Source of the DNA: Ruminococcaceae bacterium UBA1865
GTDB lineage: Bacteria; Bacillota; Clostridia; Oscillospirales; Acutalibacteraceae
DNA: 8,920 nt
Assembly: GCA_002338255.1 (NCBI GenBank)
Contig: DDHX01000004.1
Location: 19,363-28,282, forward strand
Direction of reading: 5' to 3'
Of the stretch, positions 1 to 5,976 are shown piece by piece. Numbering within the stretch: position 1 is the stretch's first letter; each line of letters begins with the position of its first letter. The notes beneath the pieces are model-generated. The model did no database searches. It worked only from the letters and a program-made list of their open reading frames with translations, and was not told the DNA's origin. The position numbers were made by a program, and so were the translations under genes.

Positions 1-442
1 TTTTAATAAAAGCACGCGTGCGCTCAAAAAAATTATTCACACTCAAACTTTCAAAACCGGTCTTTTTCTCATGCGGTACGATGTCCACAATGCGCTGACG
101 TGAGGATTGATATTTTAGAATATCCGGTAAAAGCGAAGAATGATTCGAGTTGCCTAAAACAATGTCAGCGTCGTGAAGAGCTTCTGCCGCTTCGGGAAAA
201 GCCTGCGGCATACAGCCGGTCAGTACCACCACGGCGGTTGGATTCTTTCGCCTTGCGCGGTGCAGTGTTTGGCGCACCTTGTGGTCGCTCATTGCCGTTA
301 CTGTACAGGAATTAATCAGCACAACATCGCTTTCCTCTTCGGAATCACATGCTGTAAACCCGGCAGTAACAAGTTGGCTGAGCATTGCCTGAGATTCATA
401 TTGATTCACCTTGCATCCAAGTGTAATTACAGAAACTTTCAT
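1..442 (-). CDS. mtaB: tRNA (N6-threonylcarbamoyladenosine(37)-C2)-methylthiotransferase MtaB, N-terminal part (runs off left edge)
   Basis: MtaB is a radical-SAM enzyme that adds a methylthio group to t6A37 of ANN-decoding tRNAs, using two 4Fe-4S clusters. The 147 codons visible here form the UPF0004 domain. The protein begins MKVSVITLGCKVNQYES and carries three cysteines at the expected places: C10 (LGCKVNQ), C46 (INSCTVT) and C77 (LTGCMPQ), which ligate the auxiliary cluster in this family. The visible part ends in RTRAFIK, which in relatives directly precedes the radical-SAM CxxxCxxC motif, so that motif lies outside the window. The LGCKVNQ wording and the INSCTVT box favour MtaB over MiaB or RimO. 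The start is the ATG at 440-442, preceded by AAGGTGG about 5 nt upstream. It is divergent from the HPr-like gene across 131 bp. A weak minus-strand promoter (TTGGTC, 17 bp, TACATT) may lie in that gap. Confidence 0.93.
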   Translation of the reverse strand, partial: MKVSVITLGCKVNQYESQAMLSQLVTAGFTACDSEEESDVVLINSCTVTAMSDHKVRQTLHRARRKNPTAVVVLTGCMPQAFPEAAEALHDADIVLGNSNHSSLLPDILKYQSSRQRIVDIVPHEKKTGFESLSVNNFFERTRAFIK

Positions 443-510
443 TTTTCCACCTTTTATAAATTTACATATTTAAAATTAGTAATTGACATAATGTATGGTA
501 ATAATTGATA

Positions 511-539
511 TTGACCAATCTTTCAGCTTGCTATATTAT
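511..539 (+). promoter_or_regulatory. Putative sigma-A promoter of the HPr-like gene
   Basis: TTGACC at 511-516 and TATTAT at 534-539 are separated by 17 bp, each one mismatch from consensus. Transcription would begin near 546, about 28 nt before the ATG at 574. An alternative pair is TTGACA (483-488) with TGATAT (506-511). The inverted repeat ACCAAT (514-519) / ATTGGT (538-543) overlaps both promoter hexamers and could be an operator. Confidence 0.55.
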
Positions 540-573
540 TGGTTAGTGATTATGAGCATACGGAGGTAATGAT

Positions 574-807
574 ATGTATTCGACTTCTATTCTATTGTCC
601 AGCATTGAGGCTGTAAAAAAATTTGTTACCCTTACAAACAGCTACAGCTTTCCAATTAACCTTACTACCGATAAGTACAAAATTGATGCGAAATCCATTA
701 TGGGCGTTTTTAGCCTTGATTTGTCCAAGCCAGTTAATATCGAGGTCGAAGGTGATGATGCCAAGGAGTTTATCTCACAGCTTCATCAATTTGAAGTAGA
801 GCAATAA
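574..807 (+). CDS. HPr-like protein lacking the catalytic histidine
   Basis: A 77-residue protein of HPr length and fold. The best match to the family is the regulatory-serine segment AKSIMGVFSLDL (residues 39-50), where S41 corresponds to Ser46, the HPr kinase/phosphorylase target. The later IEVEGDDAKEFISQL fits the C-terminal strand and helix. The usual GLHARPA active-site loop is absent: counting back from the serine without gaps, the phospho-His position is S10 within LLSSIEAVKKFV. The protein therefore cannot be a normal PTS phosphocarrier. It may be a Crh-like regulatory paralogue (Crh has Gln at this position) or a structural relic; this is inference. The start has GGAGG at 562-566, 7 nt upstream. 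It is a single-gene unit with its own promoter and a strong terminator. Confidence 0.82.
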   Translation: MYSTSILLSSIEAVKKFVTLTNSYSFPINLTTDKYKIDAKSIMGVFSLDLSKPVNIEVEGDDAKEFISQLHQFEVEQ

Positions 808-823
808 AACAAACTTTGTTTTG

Positions 824-856
824 AACAGCCCGATGCTTTATCGGGCTGTTTTTTTT
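824..856 (+). terminator. Rho-independent terminator of the HPr-like gene
   Basis: A perfect 10-bp stem, AACAGCCCGA (824-833) with TCGGGCTGTT (841-850), is closed by a TGCTTTA loop and followed by an unbroken T run to 856. It starts 17 nt after the stop codon. In the opposite direction no T run follows the stem, so it offers little to the converging ABC-F gene, whose stop codon lies at 855-857 inside the T run. Confidence 0.9.
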
Positions 857-2753
857 ATTCCTCAATTTTTTGTGCGAGCGTACTCCAGCGCTGGAACAGT
901 TCGTCATTTTTGAGCTTTAAAGTTTCAATTTTTTGAGTGATTTCCATTGCCGCTTCATAATCGCTTGAAACCTCGGGATTCAAAAGCGCATCCTGTAGTT
1001 CGGAAATTTCCGTTTCGGTCTCGTCAATCTGTGCCTCACAGCGCTTCAGCTCGGATTTTTCCTTGCGAGCTGCTGCATCACGTTCTTTTTGGAGTTTGTA
1101 TTCGTTGGGTTTCACAGGTGTGCTTTCGCTGATTTCTATGGCCTCGTTATGACTCTTTTCTATGTAGTCATCGTAGTTTCCAATGTATTCCTGCGCACCG
1201 TTCTGGTCAAGACAGTAAATGCGATCTGCTACTTTATTCATCAGATACCGGTCATGCGAAACAATCAGCAATGTACCTTCATAGCCTTGCAGTGCCGCTT
1301 CAAGGGCTTCGCAGGAGTCAATGTCCAAATGGTTTGTCGGCTCATCAAGCAATAAAAAATTATCGCGTGAGAGCATCAGCCGCAGCAGTAAAACTCTGGC
1401 TCGCTCGCCGCCGCTTAAAGCCGCTACGGATTTAAAGACATCATCGCCTTTGAATAAAAATACGGCAAGCGCGTTGCGAATTTCCGTCTGCGTCATTTTT
1501 GGATAGGAATCCCAGATCTCGTCCATTACTGTTTTTTCGGGGTGCAGCCCGGCCTGAATCTGGTCGTAATAGCCGACATCAATTCCAGCGCCAAAGTGAA
1601 ATTCTCCGGCGGTAGGGGAGTTGATCCCTAAAAGCGTCTTTAACAGGGAGGTCTTTCCTCAGCCGTTCGGACCGATCAGAAATATTCTTTCACCCCTGTG
1701 TATTTCCATATCCACATTTTGGAACAACTTTTTATTGCCAAAGCTTAAAGCAAGCTTGTCCGTTGTCATGACGTCATTGCCGCCGCGCTGATTGATGCCA
1801 AAATCAAAATGAATGCTATCGAGCTTCTCGTCCGGTTTTTGAAGCGTGTTTTCGAGCCGGTCGATCATCTTAAGCTTACTTTCAGCGGTTTTAATGTTTC
1901 GTTCGCGGTTCCATTGGCGCTGCTGTGCCACAATTCCTTCAATACGCTTGATCTCTTTCTGTGTATTATCAAATTTGCGCTGAATTGCTAAATTGTTTTC
2001 GTCCTTTTGTGAAAGATAAGCAGAGTAGTTTCCCTTATATAATGTGAGCCTGTGATTTTCCATTTCAAATGTGCGGTTTGTGATCTTATCCAAAAAATAC
2101 CGGTCATGCGAAATAACGATGAACGAACCGCTGTAAGTGCGCAGAAAATCCTCCAGCCACTCTACAGAGGCAATATCAAGATGGTTGGTTGGTTCATCAA
2201 GCAGCAGCAGATTTGCGCCGCTGAGCAGCATTTTTGCAAGCTGCAGCTTACCCTTTTGTCCGCCGCTTAAAACTCCGATCGGCATACCCATCTGCTCATC
2301 GTCAAAGCCGAGTCCCAAAAGCGCAGCTCGCGCCTTGCTGCGGCAGGTCAGACCGCCAAACGCCACAAAACGGTCGTTCAGCAGTGCTTGCTTTTCAATT
2401 AGTTCATCGATATTCTTTGGCTTCGTCTGCAGCTGCAGATTGATCCCATTCAGCTCTTCTTCAAGCTGTAGGAGGGAGGCAAATACCGTGAGCACTTCAC
2501 TGTACGCACTGCGTTCAAGGTCGCGGCATACATGCTGCTCCATGTAACCGAGTACGGTGGAATTGGATTTGGAAATGTCACCGGCATCCGGCAGCATTTC
2601 GCCGGTCAGCAGTTTAAATAGCGTCGTTTTGCCGGACCCGTTGATACCAACCAGACCTACGCGATCATTTTCCTGTATCTCAAAAGAAATTCCGCTGAAA
2701 ATCACATCGGTACCAAAAGATTTATTTAGATTGCTTGCGTTTAGCAAACTCAT
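855..2753 (-). pseudogene. ABC-F family ATPase (YdiF-like), interrupted by an in-frame TGA in the second Walker A motif
   Basis: ABC-F proteins are soluble twin-ATPase factors that bind the ribosomal E site and act in translation or antibiotic protection. The reading frame spans 633 codons, the family's usual length. NBD1 has Walker A GINGSGKT (36-43), signature LSGGQ (162-166), Walker B LLLLDEP (182-188) and the SHDRY switch (215-219). A charged helical linker, the tRNA-contacting segment of the family, covers about 242-320. NBD2 has LSGGE (446-450), LLLDEPTNHLD and SHDRY, then a C-terminal coiled coil (about 540-632). Codon 365 (1659-1661) is TGA: the protein reads IGPNG, stop, GKTSLLK, where relatives have Cys, Ser or Ala. 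Nothing else breaks the frame. The stop would leave a 364-residue product with NBD1 and linker; an internal ATG at 1526 has no ribosome binding site and lies beyond Walker A. This could be a recent nonsense mutation, a sequencing error or, least likely, recoding. The start has AAGGAG at 2763-2768. Confidence 0.88.
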
Positions 2754-2779
2754 GAAGATGTACTCCTTGTATGTAAAGT

Positions 2780-2798
2780 GCGGAGCATAAAGCCCCGC
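2780..2798 (-). other. Hairpin at the predicted 5' end of the ABC-F transcript
   Basis: Read on the minus strand, GCGGGGC-TTTAT-GCTCCGC folds into a 7-bp stem with one G-U pair. It begins about where transcription should start from the promoter at 2805-2833 and ends about 11 nt before the ribosome binding site. No T run follows, so it is not a terminator; it could stabilise the message or affect initiation. Confidence 0.5.
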
Positions 2799-2804
2799 TC
2801 ACAT

Positions 2805-2833
2805 ATTATAATGAAATAACCAAGTTAAATCAA
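2805..2833 (-). promoter_or_regulatory. Putative sigma-A promoter of the ABC-F gene
   Basis: On the minus strand, TTGATT (2828-2833) and a consensus TATAAT (2805-2810) are exactly 17 bp apart. The expected start site is near 2798, giving a leader of about 45 nt. The -35 hexamer lies only 5 bp beyond the stop codon of the upstream minus-strand gene, so the two genes are probably separately promoted, though read-through is possible. Confidence 0.7.
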
Positions 2834-2838
2834 GCAGT

Positions 2839-3270
2839 TCAAAGATGCTTCTTTAATTCCTCAATATTTTTCTGCTCATTTATAATATATTCTTCTGCTA
2901 ATTTTTTTGAACCCGCATCTGCCGCATCAAGCTGATTTAGCTTTTTGGTCATATCGATAATTCCCATTGTTGTACCGCTAATCATCAGTTCGGCAATGTG
3001 TACGGGATTTTTGTTAATCATCGTGTTCACCTGGATTGAACCCCAAAGCATTGCTTCTTTCATTTCATCTACGCCTTGGGGCATTCTTCCGGTGTTCCTG
3101 AGCATTTCTTTCGCTTTGACGGCCATTCCCTTATAATTTTCGCCCTGACGCTCAATTTGTTCACGCAGCGGCTCGTTGTGAACCTTTGGAATAATCATCT
3201 GTGTTGCTTTCAACCCCATTTTAGTAGCCTTGTAAATCTCATCAAGGAGATTTGCATTTTCATTTTCCAT
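2839..3270 (-). CDS. Small all-helical protein of unknown function, ferritin-like or coat-protein-like bundle
   Basis: I do not recognise a named family with confidence. The 143-residue product is highly charged, appears entirely helical, and has no signal peptide or membrane segment. Its pattern is EIYKATKMGLKATQMIIPKV, then EQIERQGENYKGMAVKAKEML, a short GRMPQG turn, and HIAELMISGTTMGIIDMTKKL, ending in a lysine-rich helix. This suggests a four-helix bundle. The HxxE at 91-94 and acidic residues on the other helices recall ferritin-like or CotF-like proteins, but a metal site is not demonstrated. I believe similar short proteins are common in clostridia, from memory only. The ATG at 3268-3270 is preceded by GGAGGAG (3281-3287). 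The stop is TGA. It is divergent from the TIM-barrel gene; a weak promoter (TTGGAT, 16 bp, TATTAC) is possible upstream. No terminator is visible after it. Confidence 0.8.
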   Translation of the reverse strand: MENENANLLDEIYKATKMGLKATQMIIPKVHNEPLREQIERQGENYKGMAVKAKEMLRNTGRMPQGVDEMKEAMLWGSIQVNTMINKNPVHIAELMISGTTMGIIDMTKKLNQLDAADAGSKKLAEEYIINEQKNIEELKKHL

Positions 3271-3344
3271 GTTTTGCTTGCTCCTCCTGCTTTATTTTGT
3301 AATACACGCAACACTATGATATCCAATTGAATGAGGATTTAAAC

Positions 3345-3373
3345 TGGACATTTTTATGTTGTAAAGATATAAT
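3345..3373 (+). promoter_or_regulatory. Putative sigma-A promoter of the TIM-barrel isomerase gene
   Basis: TGGACA (3345-3350) and a consensus TATAAT (3368-3373) are separated by 17 bp. The expected start near 3380 falls right at the ribosome binding site GAGGTG (3381-3386), so the mRNA leader would be only about 14 nt. Confidence 0.7.
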
Positions 3374-3393
3374 TCAATGAGAGGTGATTTTTT

Positions 3394-4176
3394 ATGCATT
3401 GCGGCATTTCAACAGCCTGCCTTTATCCAATGGAGTTGGAGCGGGCTCTTCCAACTCTGATATCAATGGACTTTCATCTTTTCGAGATATTTATTAATAC
3501 AGTCAGTGAAATGAAACCGGAATATATAAAAGAATTAAAGCGAATGACGGACGACAGCGGCAGTACGATAAAGTCAATCCACCCATTTACTTCCGGTTTT
3601 GAAAGTTTTCTGCTTTTTTCTGATTATGACAGGCGCTTCAACGATGGCTTGGAGTTCTACAAGCAATATTTTCAAGCTGCCAATTTGTTAGGTGCTCAAA
3701 TTTTGGTGCTTCACGGTCAGCGCGACGATAAACGCAGCCCGATTTCAGAAAAGAAATATTTTGAGCATTATGCGAACCTTTACGCGCTTGGTAAGAGCTT
3801 CGGGATTACCGTTGCACAGGAAAACGTCAATTTATTTCGCAGCGATGATCCGAATTTCATCACACGAATGAGGCAATCTTTGGGCGATGACTGCGCTTTT
3901 GTACTGGATATTAAACAGGCTGTTCGCGCGGGTAAGAACCCTTACGGGATGTGTGCCGCAATGGGGGAGAGGCTTGTGCATGTGCATATTAATGACAATA
4001 AACCCGGCGCGGATTGCCTTTTGCCGGGGCGCGGTGTTATGGATTTTCGTGCGCTGAAAAGTCAAATGGCACAATTTGGTTACGATGGTGACTTCATTAT
4101 TGAAGTTTACCGGCGCAATTTTGTTAATTTGGATGAATTAGTGTGTTCAAAACAATATATTGAAACACTTATTTAA
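3394..4176 (+). CDS. Sugar phosphate isomerase/epimerase-like TIM-barrel protein (xylose isomerase-like / AP endonuclease 2 superfamily)
   Basis: A 260-residue cytoplasmic protein of the superfamily that holds sugar epimerases, isomerases and endonuclease IV in a metal-binding TIM barrel. Barrel strands ending in likely ligand residues can be followed: SIHPF (H63), ILVLHGQR (H107), VAQENVN (E143), FVLDIKQA (D172), VHVHINDN (H196, H198, D201) and FIIEVYR (E237). LLPGRGVMDF (209-218) matches the loop found before the last strands in sugar isomerases and epimerases. The E, D, H, E set fits a divalent-metal epimerase site. Length and pattern favour epimerase/isomerase over the longer endonuclease IV; the substrate cannot be told from sequence. 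The ATG has AGAGGTG 7 nt upstream. It is followed by nrdR on the same strand 66 nt later with no terminator between, so some read-through into nrdR is likely. Confidence 0.85.
   Translation: MHCGISTACLYPMELERALPTLISMDFHLFEIFINTVSEMKPEYIKELKRMTDDSGSTIKSIHPFTSGFESFLLFSDYDRRFNDGLEFYKQYFQAANLLGAQILVLHGQRDDKRSPISEKKYFEHYANLYALGKSFGITVAQENVNLFRSDDPNFITRMRQSLGDDCAFVLDIKQAVRAGKNPYGMCAAMGERLVHVHINDNKPGADCLLPGRGVMDFRALKSQMAQFGYDGDFIIEVYRRNFVNLDELVCSKQYIETLI
4150..4165. promoter_or_regulatory. NrdR-box-like palindrome upstream of nrdR (candidate only)
   Basis: AAACAATATATTGAAA contains the perfect palindrome CAATATATTG (4153-4162). Against the NrdR-box consensus acaCwAtATaTwGtgt as I recall it, the central ten positions all agree and 12 of 16 agree overall. 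It lies in the last codons of the preceding gene, about 20 bp before the nrdR -35 hexamer. NrdR boxes normally occur in pairs and no second box is evident, so this may be chance in AT-rich codons. Confidence 0.25.
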
Positions 4177-4184
4177 TGTAATAC

Positions 4185-4214
4185 TTGATAATCCTTTATA
4201 AAATATGTTATAAT
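4185..4214 (+). promoter_or_regulatory. Putative sigma-A promoter of nrdR
   Basis: TTGATA (4185-4190) and a consensus TATAAT (4209-4214) are separated by 18 bp. The expected start near 4221 gives a leader of about 22 nt containing the ribosome binding site AAAGGTGATG. Confidence 0.7.
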
Positions 4215-4242
4215 TACACAAAATAACAAAGGTGATGATACG

Positions 4243-4701
4243 ATGCGGTGCCCATATTGCGGTTATGAAGAATCAAAAGTGATCGATTCACGCCCAACTT
4301 ATGAAGGAGAGCGCATTCGTCGGCGCAGAGAATGCCTAAAATGCACAAAACGCTTTACAACGTATGAGGTTATTGAAACGGTACCCGTTGTGGTTATTAA
4401 AAAAGATAAATCACGCGAAACATTTGACCGCAACAAACTTCTGAATGGATTACTGCGCGCCTGCGAAAAGCGGCCGGTATCTCTTGATACGCTTGAACGT
4501 ATTGTTGATGAAATTGAGAATATGCTTCAAAATTCACTTGACCGTGAGGTTCCATCAAGCTTAATCGGAAAATATGCGATGGAAAAACTCAAAGATGTTG
4601 ATGAAGTTGCCTATGTACGCTTCGCATCGGTTTACCGTCAGTTTAAGGATATTAATACTTTTATGGACGAATTGAACCGCATGATCAAAAATAAAGCTTA
4701 A
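4243..4701 (+). CDS. nrdR: Transcriptional repressor NrdR
   Basis: NrdR represses ribonucleotide reductase operons, sensing ATP and dATP through an ATP-cone and binding paired 16-bp NrdR boxes. The 152-residue length is standard. The N-terminal zinc ribbon is intact: C3 and C6 in MRCPYCG, C31 and C34 in ECLKCTKRF. It is followed by the conserved [18 protein letters not shown] stretch, where the basic run contacts DNA. The ATP-cone covers about residues 49-139, beginning [18 protein letters not shown] and including [33 protein letters not shown]. The ATG at 4243 has AAAGGTGATG about 8 nt upstream. Its own promoter and terminator make it a likely monocistronic unit that may also receive transcription from the gene before it. 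No ribonucleotide reductase gene lies in this window. Confidence 0.98.
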   Translation: MRCPYCGYEESKVIDSRPTYEGERIRRRRECLKCTKRFTTYEVIETVPVVVIKKDKSRETFDRNKLLNGLLRACEKRPVSLDTLERIVDEIENMLQNSLDREVPSSLIGKYAMEKLKDVDEVAYVRFASVYRQFKDINTFMDELNRMIKNKA

Positions 4702-4715
4702 CTTAAAATAATTTT

Positions 4716-4746
4716 GGCGGCAGAAATTTTTCTGCCGCCGTTTTTT
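4716..4746 (+). terminator. Rho-independent terminator of nrdR
   Basis: A perfect 10-bp GC-rich stem, GGCGGCAGAA (4716-4725) with TTCTGCCGCC (4730-4739), has a 4-nt loop and is followed by GTTTTTT. It starts 14 nt after the nrdR stop. It separates nrdR from the converging DUF4363 gene; read on the minus strand the trailing sequence is AT-rich but not a clean T run, so it may work only weakly in that direction. Confidence 0.92.
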
Positions 4747-4750
4747 ATGA

Positions 4751-5131
4751 TTACAAAATATTTTCAATATTGGGAAATTCCGATTCGTTAAGATACTTAA
4801 TTTGGGTTATGCTACGGTCACAATCCGCGGTAAATTGGTCGTTTGATCCGTAATAGCTCAGCATCGGTAGCCCGGAAAGAGTTTGATCAATGGCTTCCAG
4901 TTTATCATGAGGCATATAAGTGCACAATACCTTGTGACATTCATGCCAGTCCTTCACTGCCTTTTCGCTCAGCTTTAAGGCTGTTTCCATGTCACCGCCG
5001 TTAGCGGCCTCTTTTGCGCTGTTGACGGTCTGGGTCATGTCTGCACTGATTTGCTGCGTCTTTATCGCTCCAAAAATACAGACAGCTAACAGAACGACCA
5101 ATATAATTGCTGAAGCCCACAAGCGTTTCAT
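4751..5131 (-). CDS. DUF4363 family membrane-anchored protein
   Basis: A 126-residue protein of unknown function. A single hydrophobic helix at about residues 5-23 (LWASAIILVVLLAVCIFGA) after MKR acts as an uncleaved signal or anchor; the AVC sequence lacks the small residue before Cys expected of a lipobox. The rest should lie outside the membrane and looks helical, with MTQTVNSAKEAANGGDMETALKLSEKAVKDWHECHKVL, the typical DUF4363 pattern in which a Trp follows a tetratricopeptide-like helix pair. Its start codon overlaps the TGA of the DUF421 gene as ATGA (5128-5131), with AAAGGATG inside the end of that gene as ribosome binding site, so the two are translationally coupled. DUF421 and DUF4363 are a recurrent pair in clostridia; a link to sporulation or the spore membrane is inference. 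Confidence 0.85.
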   Translation of the reverse strand: MKRLWASAIILVVLLAVCIFGAIKTQQISADMTQTVNSAKEAANGGDMETALKLSEKAVKDWHECHKVLCTYMPHDKLEAIDQTLSGLPMLSYYGSNDQFTADCDRSITQIKYLNESEFPNIENIL

Positions 5132-5805
5132 TTGTATTCATCCTTTTTAATAATCGTAAAATCTCCTTTTTTATTAGCCGTCATGATAAAGATTTGATCG
5201 ATGCCCACATTCTTACCACGCAACACGCCTTCAAGCCAATCGCGGCTCTTGCTGCAAAGCTGCAGCGAAAAGTTGGAAATTTCGCCGTCACTGATTACCA
5301 CGGTTTCAATGCCCGTATCAGGCAAGGCTACACCTAACATTCCCGCTGTGGGCTGCTCTTTGTCCGGCTTCTTAATAACACTCATTTTTCCGTTGGTTTC
5401 GATAATCGCGTAAGCGACATCTTCGAAGCTAAAAACGCTTTTCTGTCGTAGCTGTTCGGCAAGGTCTTCGGTGCTCATTCGCAGCCTGCGCATTTCCCTC
5501 TGGTCAACTTTTCCATCGTTGATTACAATAATTGGCCTTCCACATATCATTTTACGGAATTTTGAACTTTTGAGCATTAAAGCCGACACAAAAATTTCAC
5601 ACATAACAAGTACTGCAATTGGAATAAGACCGCTTGCCAAAGGCTGCCCCGTGTTTTGCATTGGGATTGCTGCGATATCTGAAATTAAAAGCGTCACAAC
5701 GAGTTCACTGGTTTGCAGTTCACTAATTTGCCGCTTGCCCATCAGCCTTACAGCTACAATTATTACTATGTAGAGCAGCAAGGTTCTTATAAAGGATATT
5801 GTCAT
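5128..5805 (-). CDS. DUF421 (YetF-like) membrane protein
   Basis: A 225-residue protein of the YetF/YdfS/YrbG type. Three membrane helices are visible at about 5-22, 34-50 and 56-78. The hallmark GKRQISELQTSELVVTLLIS (23-42) spans the first loop and second helix. The cytoplasmic YetF domain starts near GRPIIVINDGKV (89-100) and includes STEDLAEQLRQK (111-122), then FEDVAYAIIETNGKMSVIKK. Length and order are normal for the family, whose biochemical role is unknown; several Bacillus members are reported to be forespore-expressed, which is background rather than evidence from this window. The ATG at 5803-5805 is preceded by GGTGATT, about 5 nt away. It is first in a two-gene unit with the overlapping DUF4363 gene. 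No convincing vegetative promoter was found upstream, which fits a non-sigma-A promoter but does not show one. Confidence 0.92.
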   Translation of the reverse strand: MTISFIRTLLLYIVIIVAVRLMGKRQISELQTSELVVTLLISDIAAIPMQNTGQPLASGLIPIAVLVMCEIFVSALMLKSSKFRKMICGRPIIVINDGKVDQREMRRLRMSTEDLAEQLRQKSVFSFEDVAYAIIETNGKMSVIKKPDKEQPTAGMLGVALPDTGIETVVISDGEISNFSLQLCSKSRDWLEGVLRGKNVGIDQIFIMTANKKGDFTIIKKDEYK

Positions 5806-5927
5806 TTTTTAATCACCGCAAATAGTATTATCCCACTATCCGGTACTTATGCATCAAACCTGGCTTAAGCATCGGCTGTGTGAGTTGATGCGAAGAATCA
5901 ATTGTTTCCACGGTGCGCTTTGCAGTG

Positions 5928-5967
5928 AAACGACCACGACTGAAGTTGTTCAATCGTGGTCGTTTTT
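5928..5967. terminator. Long hairpin, probable terminator downstream of the minus-strand glycosyltransferase
   Basis: AAACGACCACGA (5928-5939) pairs perfectly with TCGTGGTCGTTT (5954-5965), and after one mismatch TGAA/TTCA adds four more pairs around a GTTG loop. It begins about 10 nt past the stop codon of the minus-strand glycosyltransferase, the natural gene for it to terminate. However, the better T run (5963-5967, then AT-rich DNA) follows it on the plus strand, where no upstream gene is known. Confidence 0.65.
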
Positions 5968-5976
5968 AAAATAAAA

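Noticed and set aside
100..508. Two plus-strand open frames over the left edge
   Set aside because: They are antisense to the MtaB coding region, whose cysteine motifs and ribosome binding site are unmistakable.
855..1526. Separate short ABC ATPase gene starting at the ATG at 1524-1526
   Set aside because: The frame is open far upstream to the TGA at 1659, the ATG has no ribosome binding site, and the fragment would lack Walker A. It is the 3' part of the interrupted gene.
1659..1661. Reassigned genetic code (TGA as Trp or Gly)
   Set aside because: TGA terminates three other intact genes at their expected lengths, so it is an ordinary stop in this organism.
947..2547. Several plus-strand open frames of 60-136 codons across the ABC-F gene
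   Set aside because: They are antisense shadows of a well-conserved coding frame, without ribosome binding sites or recognisable motifs.
5850..5975. A 41-codon plus-strand frame beginning at the ATG near 5850
   Set aside because: No ribosome binding site, unusual composition, and it runs through the perfect terminator-like hairpin.
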